A model generated the notes under the pieces. It made no database searches and was not told the DNA's origin. It saw only the letters and a list, made by a program, of their open reading frames with translations. Below are positions 35,190-44,463 of a stretch of 64,000 nucleotides of DNA, piece after piece. Source of the stretch: Flavihumibacter petaseus NBRC 106054 (lineage in GTDB: Bacteria > Bacteroidota > Bacteroidia > Chitinophagales > Chitinophagaceae); assembly GCF_000974785.1 (NCBI RefSeq), contig NZ_BBWV01000002.1, positions 868,001-932,000 on the forward strand, given 5' to 3'. The translations under genes were made by a program, and so were the position numbers. Position 1 is the stretch's first letter. Every line of letters begins with the position of its first letter.

Positions 35190-35268
35190 AGGCTGCAATG
35201 TATTCGCTTTCCGTTAACAGGCCATGGGCTTTATTTCAGGTAATTTTATTCCCTCAAAAAGTGTAACG

Positions 35269-35346
35269 ATGAACAGAGTGAATTGCTGGAAGTGTATTGT
35301 GGTGCTTGCTGCCCTGTATGCATTGGCACAGCCCGTATTAGCTTAA
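35269..35346 (+). CDS. 25-codon ORF encoding a signal-peptide-like hydrophobic peptide
   Basis: ATG at 35269, TAA at 35344-35346. The peptide begins MNRVNCWKC, continues with a hydrophobic core and ends PVLA, so it looks like a complete Sec signal peptide with a signal-peptidase site at its very end and nothing after. A strong terminator follows 24 bases later (35371-35393), making a self-contained short transcription unit. TAATTTTA (35241-35248), a 7/8 match to the -7 consensus, lies upstream. Real translation is unproven. Confidence 0.4.
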   Translation: MNRVNCWKCIVVLAALYALAQPVLA

Positions 35347-35370
35347 GCGTACATCCATATTTGTCAGAAG

Positions 35371-35393
35371 GCGGAGCTGGTCTCCGCTTTTTT
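35371..35393 (+). terminator. Rho-independent terminator after the 25-codon ORF
   Basis: GCGGAG (35371-35376) pairs with CTCCGC (35382-35387), loop CTGGT, followed by six T. Confidence 0.8.
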
Positions 35394-35437
35394 ATTTGTC
35401 GCCGTCAACGCCATGATCGGGAAGCTTTCGGACAAAC

Positions 35438-35473
35438 AAAAAGGACAAGAGGCGATGCCGTCTTGTCCTTTTT
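35438..35473. terminator. Bidirectional terminator behind tRNA-Arg
   Basis: AAAAAGGACAAGA (35438-35450) and TCTTGTCCTTTTT (35461-35473) are a perfect 13-bp stem with flanking A/T runs. On the minus strand it ends the tRNA-Arg transcript. Confidence 0.85.
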
Positions 35474-35475
35474 AG

Positions 35476-35549
35476 TGACTCCGTCAGGATTCAAACCTGA
35501 AACCTTCTGATCCGTAGTCAGATGCTCTATTCAGTTGAGCTACGGAGCC
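35476..35549 (-). tRNA. tRNA-Arg (ACG)
   Basis: 74 nt cloverleaf on the minus strand. Acceptor GGCTCCG/CGGAGTC with one G-T pair, anticodon stem TCTGA/TCAGA around CTACGGA giving ACG (inosine-modified, reads CGN), T-loop TTTGAAT, discriminator A. CCA is not encoded. Confidence 0.96.
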
Positions 35550-35612
35550 ATTCCCCGTTAAGGGAGTGCAAAGATAGGAAAATTATTATTCCCACCAACA
35601 GAATCTTGCTTT

Positions 35613-37520
35613 TTAATAATGCCAGCGTACGAAAGCTTCCATGGCAGCATATTGGGTCAGTCCCAGTTGTGCATACAGCTTCGCGGTATTGCCGTTACGG
35701 TCTTCCGCACGTTGCCAGAATTCGCGGGAATCTGAACCCTGGAAGGGTACCATGTCTTTCTGCGACTGGTGAATGAAAATGCCGAAGCGTTTTTTCATTA
35801 CCTGGTCGGGACTCATCGGGATCGCCATTTCGATTTCCTCGATATTCCATTCCTGCCATGCACCTTTGTACAACCAGACCCAGCAATCTTTTACCCAGTC
35901 ATCTCCTGCGGCTTTCAGGCGACGCATGGATTCGAAAATGATGTCAAGGCATACTTTGTGGGTGCCGTGCGGATCGGCAAGGTCACCTGCGGCAAAAATC
36001 TGGTGGGGTTTTACTTCACGGAGCAGTGCCATAGTCAACGCTACGTCTTCTTCACCCATGGGTTTCTTTTCTACCCGTCCTGTTTCATAGAAAGGCAGGT
36101 TCTGGAAGTGAATATTTGCGTCTTTGATGCCCACATAGCGGCAGGTAGCTTTTGCTTCTCCTCGGCGGATCAATCCTTTGATGGAACGGATCTCCTGGGT
36201 GTCACTTTCACTGGGCTTCTTATGTGCGAGGAATTGCTGGGCCTGCGAAAGGATCTCACGGCTCTTGCTGGCGTCGATACCGGAGATTTCTTCAAATCCT
36301 ACAGCGAAATCGATGAAACGGGTTACGAACTCATCGGTCACTGCAATATTGCCGCTGGTTTGATAAGCGACATGCACATCATGACCCTGGTCGTGAAGGC
36401 GCATGAACGTGCCACCCATGCTGATAATATCGTCGTCGGGGTGCGGGGAGAAGATCAGGCACCGTTTGGGATAGGGGATTGACCTTTCGGGGTGATTCGG
36501 TATAACGGCATTGGGTTTTCCGCCGGGCCAGCCGGTAATGCTGTCGCGCAGCAGGTAAAACACCTGCAGGTTGATCTCATAAGCATCGCCTTTTTCAACC
36601 AGGAGGTCGCCCAGGCCATGATCATTATAATCGCTGTTGGTTAAGCCGAGAACAGGTTTGCCGAGTTTGAGCGCCAGGTTCACGACAGCCTTTTTAACCA
36701 TCAGGGAGGTCCATTCGATATCCCCGGTGAGCCAGGGGGAGCGGTACCGGGTCAGTTCGGCGGCAGCCATCTGATCCAGCACAAATACGGTATCATTATG
36801 CTGTTGCAGGATAGACGCGGGGATCTGCTCGGTAACATGTTCTTCCACGGCCTTCTGGATTACGGGAGCTTTCATGGGTCCCCAGGCCATCAGGTAGATC
36901 TTGCGGGCCTTCATGATCGTGTCGATACCCATGGTGACCGCCAGGCGGGGCACCTGGGAGATATTGGTGAATTCATAGGCATTCGCGATCCGTGTGGAAT
37001 TGTCAAGCGTGATGAGGCGGGTACGGGAGAAACGGCTTGACCCTGGTTCGTTGAAGCCGATATGTCCGTTGTTACCGATGCCCAGGATCTGAACATCAAT
37101 GCCGCCGGCCTGTTCGATCAGGTTGTCGTATTCCGCACAGAATTTCTTGATGGCATCTTTGGGCCATTCGCCATTCGGAATATGGATGTTGACCGGATCG
37201 ATGTCAACATGGTTGAAAAGCTGTTCCCGCATATAACGGTTATAGCTTTGCAGCGCATCGTTATCAATAGGGAAATACTCGTCGAGGTTGAAAGTGATTA
37301 CATTGGCAAAACTCAGGCCCTCTTCCCGATGGAGGCGTACGAGCTCGGCATAGATCGTTTTGGGAGAAGAGCCGGTTGCGAGGCCCAACACGCAATGCTT
37401 CCCTTCTGCCTGCTTTTGCCTGATCTGCGCAGCGATTTCCCTGGCAATAAATACTGATCCGAGTTTTAGACTGTCGAATATCCGGACGGGGATCTTCTCA
37501 AAAGAGTCTACCATGCTCAT
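35613..37520 (-). CDS. Fused glucosamine-6-phosphate deaminase (NagB) and PIG-L deacetylase-like protein
   Basis: 635 aa from the ATG at 37520; the in-frame TTG at 37550 falls on the promoter. Residues about 10-260 are NagB: FNLDEYFPI (enolisation Asp), GIGNNGHIGFNEPGSS with the ring-opening His and Glu, where E. coli Asp141 is Asn. Residues about 360-620 are a LmbE/PIG-L zinc domain with SPHPDDDIISMGG and DPHGTHKVC as metal ligands. This long form is widespread in Bacteroidota as a NagB-like protein. NagB converts GlcN-6-P to Fru-6-P. The PIG-L half could deacetylate GlcNAc-6-P, replacing NagA (inference). Next to an ECF/FecR/SusCD locus. Confidence 0.93.
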   Translation of the reverse strand: MSMVDSFEKIPVRIFDSLKLGSVFIAREIAAQIRQKQAEGKHCVLGLATGSSPKTIYAELVRLHREEGLSFANVITFNLDEYFPIDNDALQSYNRYMREQLFNHVDIDPVNIHIPNGEWPKDAIKKFCAEYDNLIEQAGGIDVQILGIGNNGHIGFNEPGSSRFSRTRLITLDNSTRIANAYEFTNISQVPRLAVTMGIDTIMKARKIYLMAWGPMKAPVIQKAVEEHVTEQIPASILQQHNDTVFVLDQMAAAELTRYRSPWLTGDIEWTSLMVKKAVVNLALKLGKPVLGLTNSDYNDHGLGDLLVEKGDAYEINLQVFYLLRDSITGWPGGKPNAVIPNHPERSIPYPKRCLIFSPHPDDDIISMGGTFMRLHDQGHDVHVAYQTSGNIAVTDEFVTRFIDFAVGFEEISGIDASKSREILSQAQQFLAHKKPSESDTQEIRSIKGLIRRGEAKATCRYVGIKDANIHFQNLPFYETGRVEKKPMGEEDVALTMALLREVKPHQIFAAGDLADPHGTHKVCLDIIFESMRRLKAAGDDWVKDCWVWLYKGAWQEWNIEEIEMAIPMSPDQVMKKRFGIFIHQSQKDMVPFQGSDSREFWQRAEDRNGNTAKLYAQLGLTQYAAMEAFVRWHY

Positions 37521-37547
37521 TTGCTTTCTGGTTTTAGTTTGAGTGTG

Positions 37548-37555
37548 CAAAATTA
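37548..37555 (-). promoter_or_regulatory. -7 element (TAATTTTG) of the NagB-PIG-L gene
   Basis: Exact TAnnTTTG on the minus strand, 27 bases before the ATG at 37520. It overlaps the alternative TTG start and so argues against it. Confidence 0.55.
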
Positions 37556-37596
37556 TTGAATAGTGCGGGTACTGGTTCCTTTGTAACGCATAATTA

Positions 37597-38154
37597 TTAA
37601 AAGAAAACCGATAATTGGCCCATCAAACGTTTGAGTGCTTTTATGGAATGGTACAACAGGTTGCGTGCGACCTGGTAATTGATGTTCATGATGGTGCTCA
37701 CTTCCTCGTAACTGAGGTTCTGGTAATATTTGAGGTAGATGATCTCCTGCTGGCGGGCGCTGAGCTGGGTGAGCGCTTGTTTGACCTTGTTTTCCTGTTC
37801 TTTCTGGTGTTGCCTGTCGATCAGGAAATCTTCATGGCTGAGTTCAAACATGCTGTCTTCTGAATTCTCGCTGAGCGGGCTGTTCTGATCGCGCCCGAGC
37901 TGGCGGATGATCTTGTATTTCAATGCCCTGACAAGATAGGCTTTGATGGAGAGTTGCGGGGTGGCGGTCTGGTTTCGCCAGATATCCGAAAACAGTTCCT
38001 GGATGCAGTCTTCCACCAGTGCCGGATTGCGGCAAACCTTTACGCCATATTGAAAAAGCAAAGTATAATGGCCTGAAAAAAGCCTTCCAAGCGCTTCCTT
38101 ATCTCCGTTAAGGAATGCATCCCATAGGTTAGTATCATCAGTCAAATGATCCAA
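37597..38154 (-). CDS. ECF sigma factor of a SusCD locus
   Basis: 185 aa, apparently starting with TTG at 38154; there is no in-frame ATG near the N-terminus and a stop lies three codons upstream. Region 2 (YGVKVCRNPALVEDCIQELF, YLVRALKYKIIRQLG) and region 4 (QQEIIYLKYYQNLSYEEVSTIMNINYQVARNLLY) match the Bacteroidota sigma-70 family that works with FecR anti-sigma factors. It is divergent from fecR at 38291 and, by analogy with HPS-type loci, should activate susC/susD when the glycan is sensed. Confidence 0.92.
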   Translation of the reverse strand: MDHLTDDTNLWDAFLNGDKEALGRLFSGHYTLLFQYGVKVCRNPALVEDCIQELFSDIWRNQTATPQLSIKAYLVRALKYKIIRQLGRDQNSPLSENSEDSMFELSHEDFLIDRQHQKEQENKVKQALTQLSARQQEIIYLKYYQNLSYEEVSTIMNINYQVARNLLYHSIKALKRLMGQLSVFF

Positions 38155-38290
38155 TAGCAGTCAGGGCTAAACTACGCATTTGGCGACATTTTCTCCCATA
38201 CGAAAATTATTTTTTAAAAAAAACCTAAAATCATCATTACACGAAAGGATAATGCGGCACCTGATTACAGATTAATCTACCGACTATAGT

Positions 38291-39304
38291 ATGGGACAAC
38301 AATTTAATGACGTATCAGAACTGGTGACAGACCAGGGTTTTCTGGACTGGAGCCAGGGTGCAGTTACTGCGGAATCCGCAATTTTCAGGGAGTGGCTGGA
38401 AAATGACCTGGCCCATCACGCGATGGCACTGGAAGGCAAAAAACTCGTGGAATCGATTGTGCTTCAGGAAAAGCCACTGCCGGAGGGTCAGCTGGAAGCA
38501 GCGCTGAAAAGGCTGGCAGCCTCCATCAACACACAACAACACCAGGCCCCGGTTATCAGTATTGGCCGGGCCGTAAAACGCTGGTGGTGGGCAGCAGCCA
38601 TGTTTGTATTGCTGGCAGGTGCCGGTCTCTTTATCTCAAAAATGAAACATCAACCCGTTCAAAGCGGCATCGCTGCCGGATACGGAGAATTGCTTGAACA
38701 TGAATTGCCCGACGGTTCGATGGTTACGCTGAATGCGAACAGCCGGATTCATATCAGCGAAGGCTTCGAAAATAAAAAGGAAAGGGAAGTGTGGCTTACC
38801 GGCGAAGCATTCTTCCATGTGAAGAAGACGACTGATCACAAAAGGTTTGTAGTGCACACCGACCGGTTCGATATCGTAGTGACCGGTACACAATTCAATG
38901 TGGTGAACCGGGGTGATAAAACCAATGTATTGCTCACCGAAGGAAGCGTATTCCTGAAAATGCAGGACGGCAGGGAGCTGAAGATGGTGCCGGGTGATTT
39001 TGTGGAGCTGACCGGCGCCAATGACCCATCCCGTAAGCATGTAGCTGCTGAGAAAGTGCTTGCCTGGAAAGACAGGAAACTGGTATTTGAAAACACACCG
39101 CTCCATGAGGCAGTTCAGCAGATCATGGATCAGTATGGTGTAAAAATCCTGATCCCTGATCAGCAACTCGCCGATACTGCACAGGTATCCGGTATCGTGC
39201 CGAGTGACAATCTCGACCTGTTGTTAACACTGCTCGAAGAAGGTAATGGTCTGAAGGCAAGAAAAGAGAATGGTGTACTGGTTATTGAAAAGAAATCGCG
39301 ATAA
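38291..39304 (+). CDS. FecR family anti-sigma factor
   Basis: 337 aa. N-terminal sigma-binding region, one membrane helix at about 98-117 (WWWAAAMFVLLAGAGLFI), then the periplasmic FecR domain (LPDGSMVTLNANSRI, REVWLTGEAFFHV, VVTGTQFNV, LLTEGSVFL) and the C-terminal DUF4974/STN-like domain (VFENTPLHEAVQQIMDQYGV). It holds the ECF sigma factor until the TonB-dependent transporter signals substrate. Followed 38 bases later by susC. Confidence 0.95.
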   Translation: MGQQFNDVSELVTDQGFLDWSQGAVTAESAIFREWLENDLAHHAMALEGKKLVESIVLQEKPLPEGQLEAALKRLAASINTQQHQAPVISIGRAVKRWWWAAAMFVLLAGAGLFISKMKHQPVQSGIAAGYGELLEHELPDGSMVTLNANSRIHISEGFENKKEREVWLTGEAFFHVKKTTDHKRFVVHTDRFDIVVTGTQFNVVNRGDKTNVLLTEGSVFLKMQDGRELKMVPGDFVELTGANDPSRKHVAAEKVLAWKDRKLVFENTPLHEAVQQIMDQYGVKILIPDQQLADTAQVSGIVPSDNLDLLLTLLEEGNGLKARKENGVLVIEKKSR

Positions 39305-39342
39305 CACAATACAAAACCAAACGACTCCCAAACTACTGCATT

Positions 39343-42300
39343 ATGAGAAATGCTACCATCGCCAAAAAAATGCTATGGACGTTGCTCGCTGCCAACGTGG
39401 GTTATATAGCCGGGGCGCAGGCCCAGGACGGCTATGCACACCTGGCTGCCAACCGGACACCATTCAACAGAGATGCCGGCAACAACAACCAGAGCAACCT
39501 GCCTGCTGAAAAAACACTCTTTGACGTGTTAAAGGAACTCAATCAGAAGAAAGGAGTTTACTTCCTTTTTTCAAATCCTGAGCTGGCTAAAAAAACCATT
39601 ACCACACCTGTTGACCTGAACAAAGATGTAGAGCGCGTACTGCGTGACGTACTGAAAAGCGCCGGACTGAAGTACAAAAAACTGTCGCCGAACACCTATG
39701 TGATCACCGACGGCAAGGATGAAAAGAAGACCAGTGATGCGCTTCCGCCGGCCATGGTGGATCAGCTGGCAGCCGGTCAACCGGATGTTTCCGTATTGAA
39801 GGCATTTGCTGAAACGATTACGGGTAGGGTAACAACAGCAACCGGACAACCTGTTGCCAATGCTTCCGTTGCAATTAAAGGTACCTCGCGGGGAACTTCA
39901 ACCAATGAGAATGGTGTGTTCGCCATCCAGGCCGACAAGGGAGATATCATTATTATTTCTTCTGTCGGATATACCAGCCAGATGATCACCGTGGGAGAGG
40001 ATAAGGATCTTGTAGTGTTCCTGGAAGCGGCAAATCAGCAGATGAACGAAGTGGTAGTTACCGCACTGGGTGTAAAAAAGGAAGCGCGCCGGCTGGGGTA
40101 TTCTACTGCAAAAGTGGACGGTGACGAACTGACCAAGGCGAGGGAGATCAATGTCGGAAATGCCCTGGTGGGTAAGGTGGCCGGTGTAAACAGCACAGCT
40201 CCCTTAACCGGCCCCGGTGGCTCCAGCCGGGTAACTATCAGGGGGAATAGCTCATTAAATGTGAACGCAAACAACCAGCCGCTGTATGTAATTAATGGCA
40301 TTCCCATGAACAACGACAACCTGGGTAGTGCCGGCAAGTGGGGTGGTGCAGATCTGGGTGACGGGCTCTCCAGCATCAACCCTGACGATATTGATGAAAT
40401 GACCGTACTGAAAGGTGGTGCTGCGGCTGCATTGTACGGCCAGCGCGGCCGGAATGGTGTAATCCTGATTACAACAAAAAGCAGTAAAGGTAAAAAAGCA
40501 CTGGGTATTGAATTTAACAGCAATGCCATGTGGGATAAAGCCAATGATTTCCGCGACTTCCAGACTACTTACGGGCAGGGAAAATATAATCTCAAACCTG
40601 AAACAGCTAATGCTGCCATGGAATCCGGATTGCTGTCCTGGGGTGCCAAACTGGATGGTACACCATCCTATATTTTTGATGGGTCGCAGCAGCCTTATAC
40701 CTATGTTTCCGGCGACAATTACAAAGCGTTTTACAATACGGGCTCGACCTACAGCAATACCCTTGCGTTGTCAGGGGGAAGTGACAATGTGGGCTTCCGC
40801 CTGTCTTTCGGTGACGTCAGGAATAAGGGAATTTATCCCAATTCCAAATACAACAGGAACAATGTAAACCTTGATCTCAATTTTAAACTTAACGAGAAAT
40901 GGTCAGGTATGGCGAATGTCACCTATGCGAAAGAGGTTGGACAAAATCGCACCGGACTAAGTGATGCTCCCGGCAATGGTAACTATGCCATCGGCTTTCT
41001 TCCACCAAACGTAAATGCCAATTTCCTTGCTCCGGGTTATGATGAAAGAGGAAAGGAGATTGAATTCAACGCCAGTGAATGGACGACCAATCCCTATTTC
41101 GCATCGGCAAAATTTGAAAACGATACCAGGAAAGACAGGATCCTTGGTGTTGCCGCACTTCGTTTTGCTCCTGTTGAATGGTTGTATTTCCAGGCAAGGA
41201 TCGCCAATGATTTTTTCGCCTTCAATGCGCACCAGATCACACCAACCGGAACAGCCTATAAACCTGGCGGAGAATTGAACAATGAAAGTTCCAACACATT
41301 CAATGAAATGAATGCTGATTTGCTGGTTGGGTTTAACAAAGAGATCGTAAAGGATCTTACGCTGGGTATTACTGCCGGGGCAAACCTCCTCCGCATGAAC
41401 GGTAAGAACATTGCGGTAAATGCAAACGGACTTGCCTTCCCTTACCTGTACAACCCCACTGCAGCTACTTCCAGGGGGGCTACAGTCTTCGAGCCGCGTC
41501 GTGAAGTGCAATCAATTTATGGCGCTGCAGAGCTTTCTTACCGGAATACATTCTTCCTTAATTTTTCTGACCGGAACGACTGGTCCAGTACCCTTCCCCC
41601 CGGGAATAATTCCTACAACTATCCCTCCATCAGTGGCGCATACATCTTTACGGAACATCTCAAATCAAGGATTCTGACATTTGGTAAAATAAGGGCAGGC
41701 TTTGCAAAAGTGGGAAGTGACGCAGCTCCCTATCAAACCAAACTTTACTATTCCACCAATGGTGCTGTTACCAGTCAGCCCATCGGCCAGATGCCGAACA
41801 GCATTCCCAATGCTGCACTCGAGCCACTGCAGGTTCAGGAACTTGAAATTGGTGCAGACGTGAAATTCTTTAACAACCGGCTGTTTGCAGAGTTCTCCTG
41901 GTATAACAAGCAAACACTCAACGATATTGTCAACGGAACAACATCCCTTACTTCCGGATATGCCGATGCGGTAGTAAACGTAGGTAAGCTGGAAAATAAA
42001 GGTGTTGAACTGATGGTGGGTGGTACACCAGTTAAAACCAAAAACTTCCGTTGGACCTCAACTTTCAATTATGCCAACAACAAGAGCAAGATTGTGAGTC
42101 TTGCTGAAGGGCAATATTTTATGGATATGGCCCAATCACGTACGGAATACGGATACATTCACCAGCGGGTTGGCCTGCCTTATGCCCAGGTAATGGGATT
42201 TGATTTCAAACGCAATGCAAAAGGCGACCTGGTATTGAATGGCAGCGGCTATCCGCTTCCTGCTGACACCCTGGTTGCACTGGGAACTGGTGTTCAGCCA

Positions 42301-42804
42301 ATCACCGGTGGCTGGAGCAATGAATTTGTTTATAAGAACTGGGCCCTGGCTTTCCTGATCGATTTTAAATCCGGTGGCGTTATTTACTCCGGTACAGACG
42401 CCGTGGCATACTCCAGTGGATTGCACAAAAAGACACTGGAAGGTCGCGAAGAGGGAATTGATGTGTCTGGTGTGGATGAAGCGGGAAACCCCAAAACAGC
42501 TCATCTCAATGCACAAGACTACTATAATCAGTTGTTCAAAATTTCTGCCTTGCAGGTGAATGATGCGTCGTTTATCAAATTCCGATCCCTGTCGCTGAGC
42601 TATAATTTTCCTGCCAGGATCCTCAAGAACAAAGTGCAGGGATTGTCTATCTCACTCGTAGGCAGAAACCTCTTTTACATCAGCCGGAAAACGGACAATA
42701 TCGATCCGGAGTCGAACTACAACAACTCTAATGCCCAGGGATTGGAATATGCCGCATTGCCCAGCGTACGGTCCTATGGCTTAAACCTGAACATCAAGTT
42801 CTAA
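39343..42804 (+). CDS. susC: SusC/RagA family TonB-linked outer membrane transporter
   Basis: 1153 aa. Signal peptide ends near AQAQ. An STN domain (FDVLKELNQKKGVYFLFSNPEL ... LSPNTYVITDG), which permits signalling to FecR, is followed by a carboxypeptidase-D regulatory-like domain (ITGRVTTATGQPVANASVAIKG), the TonB box (MNEVVVTALGVKKEARRLGYS), a plug domain and a 22-strand barrel ending YGLNLNIKF. It imports oligosaccharides with its SusD lid. The STN domain is what expects the neighbouring ECF/FecR pair to be the regulator. Confidence 0.97.
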   Translation: MRNATIAKKMLWTLLAANVGYIAGAQAQDGYAHLAANRTPFNRDAGNNNQSNLPAEKTLFDVLKELNQKKGVYFLFSNPELAKKTITTPVDLNKDVERVLRDVLKSAGLKYKKLSPNTYVITDGKDEKKTSDALPPAMVDQLAAGQPDVSVLKAFAETITGRVTTATGQPVANASVAIKGTSRGTSTNENGVFAIQADKGDIIIISSVGYTSQMITVGEDKDLVVFLEAANQQMNEVVVTALGVKKEARRLGYSTAKVDGDELTKAREINVGNALVGKVAGVNSTAPLTGPGGSSRVTIRGNSSLNVNANNQPLYVINGIPMNNDNLGSAGKWGGADLGDGLSSINPDDIDEMTVLKGGAAAALYGQRGRNGVILITTKSSKGKKALGIEFNSNAMWDKANDFRDFQTTYGQGKYNLKPETANAAMESGLLSWGAKLDGTPSYIFDGSQQPYTYVSGDNYKAFYNTGSTYSNTLALSGGSDNVGFRLSFGDVRNKGIYPNSKYNRNNVNLDLNFKLNEKWSGMANVTYAKEVGQNRTGLSDAPGNGNYAIGFLPPNVNANFLAPGYDERGKEIEFNASEWTTNPYFASAKFENDTRKDRILGVAALRFAPVEWLYFQARIANDFFAFNAHQITPTGTAYKPGGELNNESSNTFNEMNADLLVGFNKEIVKDLTLGITAGANLLRMNGKNIAVNANGLAFPYLYNPTAATSRGATVFEPRREVQSIYGAAELSYRNTFFLNFSDRNDWSSTLPPGNNSYNYPSISGAYIFTEHLKSRILTFGKIRAGFAKVGSDAAPYQTKLYYSTNGAVTSQPIGQMPNSIPNAALEPLQVQELEIGADVKFFNNRLFAEFSWYNKQTLNDIVNGTTSLTSGYADAVVNVGKLENKGVELMVGGTPVKTKNFRWTSTFNYANNKSKIVSLAEGQYFMDMAQSRTEYGYIHQRVGLPYAQVMGFDFKRNAKGDLVLNGSGYPLPADTLVALGTGVQPITGGWSNEFVYKNWALAFLIDFKSGGVIYSGTDAVAYSSGLHKKTLEGREEGIDVSGVDEAGNPKTAHLNAQDYYNQLFKISALQVNDASFIKFRSLSLSYNFPARILKNKVQGLSISLVGRNLFYISRKTDNIDPESNYNNSNAQGLEYAALPSVRSYGLNLNIKF

Positions 42805-42828
42805 TCTGAGACATCAAAAAACTGAACG

Positions 42829-44388
42829 ATGAAAGCAATTAATAAATTCATATTCACCGCTTCGCTTGCAGGAGTACTGATGGTTGCCGGTTGTACCAAG
42901 GATTTTGAAAGCCTGAATACCGACCGCAACGCTGTAACTTCAGAAGTGTACATACCGGTTTATAACCTGACAAGGGCCCAGCTGGAATATACCGGCAACA
43001 GTGATTTCAGTTATGAAACATGGCGCGTAAACATCATTTACTGCGGTATGATGATGCAGCAACTGGCCAATACCAGCTGGTATGCCGGTGATAAATATCT
43101 ACAGAATGACGGTTGGGCCTCGTCTTATTTTGACGTTGCTTACCGCGACCAGGTAAAGTATGTATCTGACCTGATCGAAATCACTAAAGACAACCCCCTC
43201 TATGCGAACCTTCATCAGATAGGAAGAATCATTCGTGTGATGATTATGCACCGCATTACCGATTTGTATGGTGATGTTCCCTATTCACAGGCCGGACGGG
43301 GGTATTATGACCGTGTTTTTACGCCGCTTTATGATACCCAGGAGGCTATCTATGACGATATGCTGAAGGAACTTGAGTCAGCAGCAGCTGCTCTTGATCC
43401 CGCCGGAGATCAGCCTGGACCTGGTGATCTTATCTACAAGGGTCATGAACAGACTATTGAGAAATATAAGAAGCTGGCCTATTCTCTGATGTTAAGACTG
43501 GGGATGCGCCTGACCAGGGCCAAGCCTGATGCTGCCAGAGCCTGGGTAGAAAAAGCTGCTGCAGGTGGCGTGATCCTCAGCAATACAGACAATGCCTTCA
43601 TCCTGCATGATGAATCCGGCGGCCGTTCAACCGTAAACCGCAACAGCAATATCCTGGCAGGAGAGTGGAGTGCCACTACCAACGGTGAAGTTTTCATTTC
43701 CCAGACCTTTGTTGATTTCATGAAAGACAATAACGACCCGCGTCTGCAATGGATCGGGAAGGTGAAATCCACGGGAAGTTCTGCGCTGGCGGATCAGATC
43801 GGGATGCCAAATGGCTATGATCAGAATGGTACTGCAACCGATATTAAGAACGCCCCGGATTTTCCAGATGATATCAACAATTACACTACTATCCGGGCAG
43901 ACATACTCCTGAGCCTGTCGGGACCAACTTTCCTCGTTACTGCCGCACAGAGTAACCTTCTCCTGGCTGAGGCAGCCCAGCTTGGCTGGAGCGTTGGGGG
44001 CGATGCCGCCACCTACTACAGGAACGGGGTTAAAGCTTCCATGCAACAACTGGTCCAATACAACACCAGTGCTGTTATTACCGACGCTCAGGCTGATGCT
44101 TACCTCACCGCGCACCCTTATGATGGTGCAAACGGTGTTGAGCAGATCAGTACCCAATACTGGGCAGCCAACTTCCTCGACTGGTACGAAACATTCGCCA
44201 ACTGGAGAAGAACAGGCTATCCGGAACTGGTACCTGTAAACTATATAGGAAACGCCACCGGCGGACAAATTCCGCGCCGCATGGTTTATCCATCTGCTGA
44301 AGCTTCAGCCAATGGTCAGAACCTGCAGGAAGCGATCAGCCGCCAGGGCGCCAATACCATGACCACAAAAGTCTGGTGGGATAAATAG
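42829..44388 (+). CDS. susD: SusD/RagB family nutrient-binding outer membrane lipoprotein
   Basis: 519 aa. Lipobox VAGC (Cys22), then the SusD-like TPR fold (LNTDRNAVTSE, RITDLYGDVPYSQAG, LKELESAAAALDP, KKLAYSLMLRLGMRL) of the SusD-like_2 subgroup. It is the surface glycan-binding lid of the adjacent SusC channel. Starts 24 bases after susC and ends at a strong terminator, so susCD is a two-gene operon driven from upstream. Confidence 0.95.
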   Translation: MKAINKFIFTASLAGVLMVAGCTKDFESLNTDRNAVTSEVYIPVYNLTRAQLEYTGNSDFSYETWRVNIIYCGMMMQQLANTSWYAGDKYLQNDGWASSYFDVAYRDQVKYVSDLIEITKDNPLYANLHQIGRIIRVMIMHRITDLYGDVPYSQAGRGYYDRVFTPLYDTQEAIYDDMLKELESAAAALDPAGDQPGPGDLIYKGHEQTIEKYKKLAYSLMLRLGMRLTRAKPDAARAWVEKAAAGGVILSNTDNAFILHDESGGRSTVNRNSNILAGEWSATTNGEVFISQTFVDFMKDNNDPRLQWIGKVKSTGSSALADQIGMPNGYDQNGTATDIKNAPDFPDDINNYTTIRADILLSLSGPTFLVTAAQSNLLLAEAAQLGWSVGGDAATYYRNGVKASMQQLVQYNTSAVITDAQADAYLTAHPYDGANGVEQISTQYWAANFLDWYETFANWRRTGYPELVPVNYIGNATGGQIPRRMVYPSAEASANGQNLQEAISRQGANTMTTKVWWDK

Positions 44389-44416
44389 GTTCTTTTCATC
44401 ATTTCAGTCAAGTGAC

Positions 44417-44447
44417 GAAGCCGCCTTTTAAGGCGGCTTCCATTTTT
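44417..44447 (+). terminator. Rho-independent terminator of susCD
   Basis: GAAGCCGCC (44417-44425) pairs with GGCGGCTTC (44432-44440), loop TTTTAA, followed by CATTTTT. Confidence 0.9.
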
Positions 44448-44463
44448 ATATCACCTGCACAGT

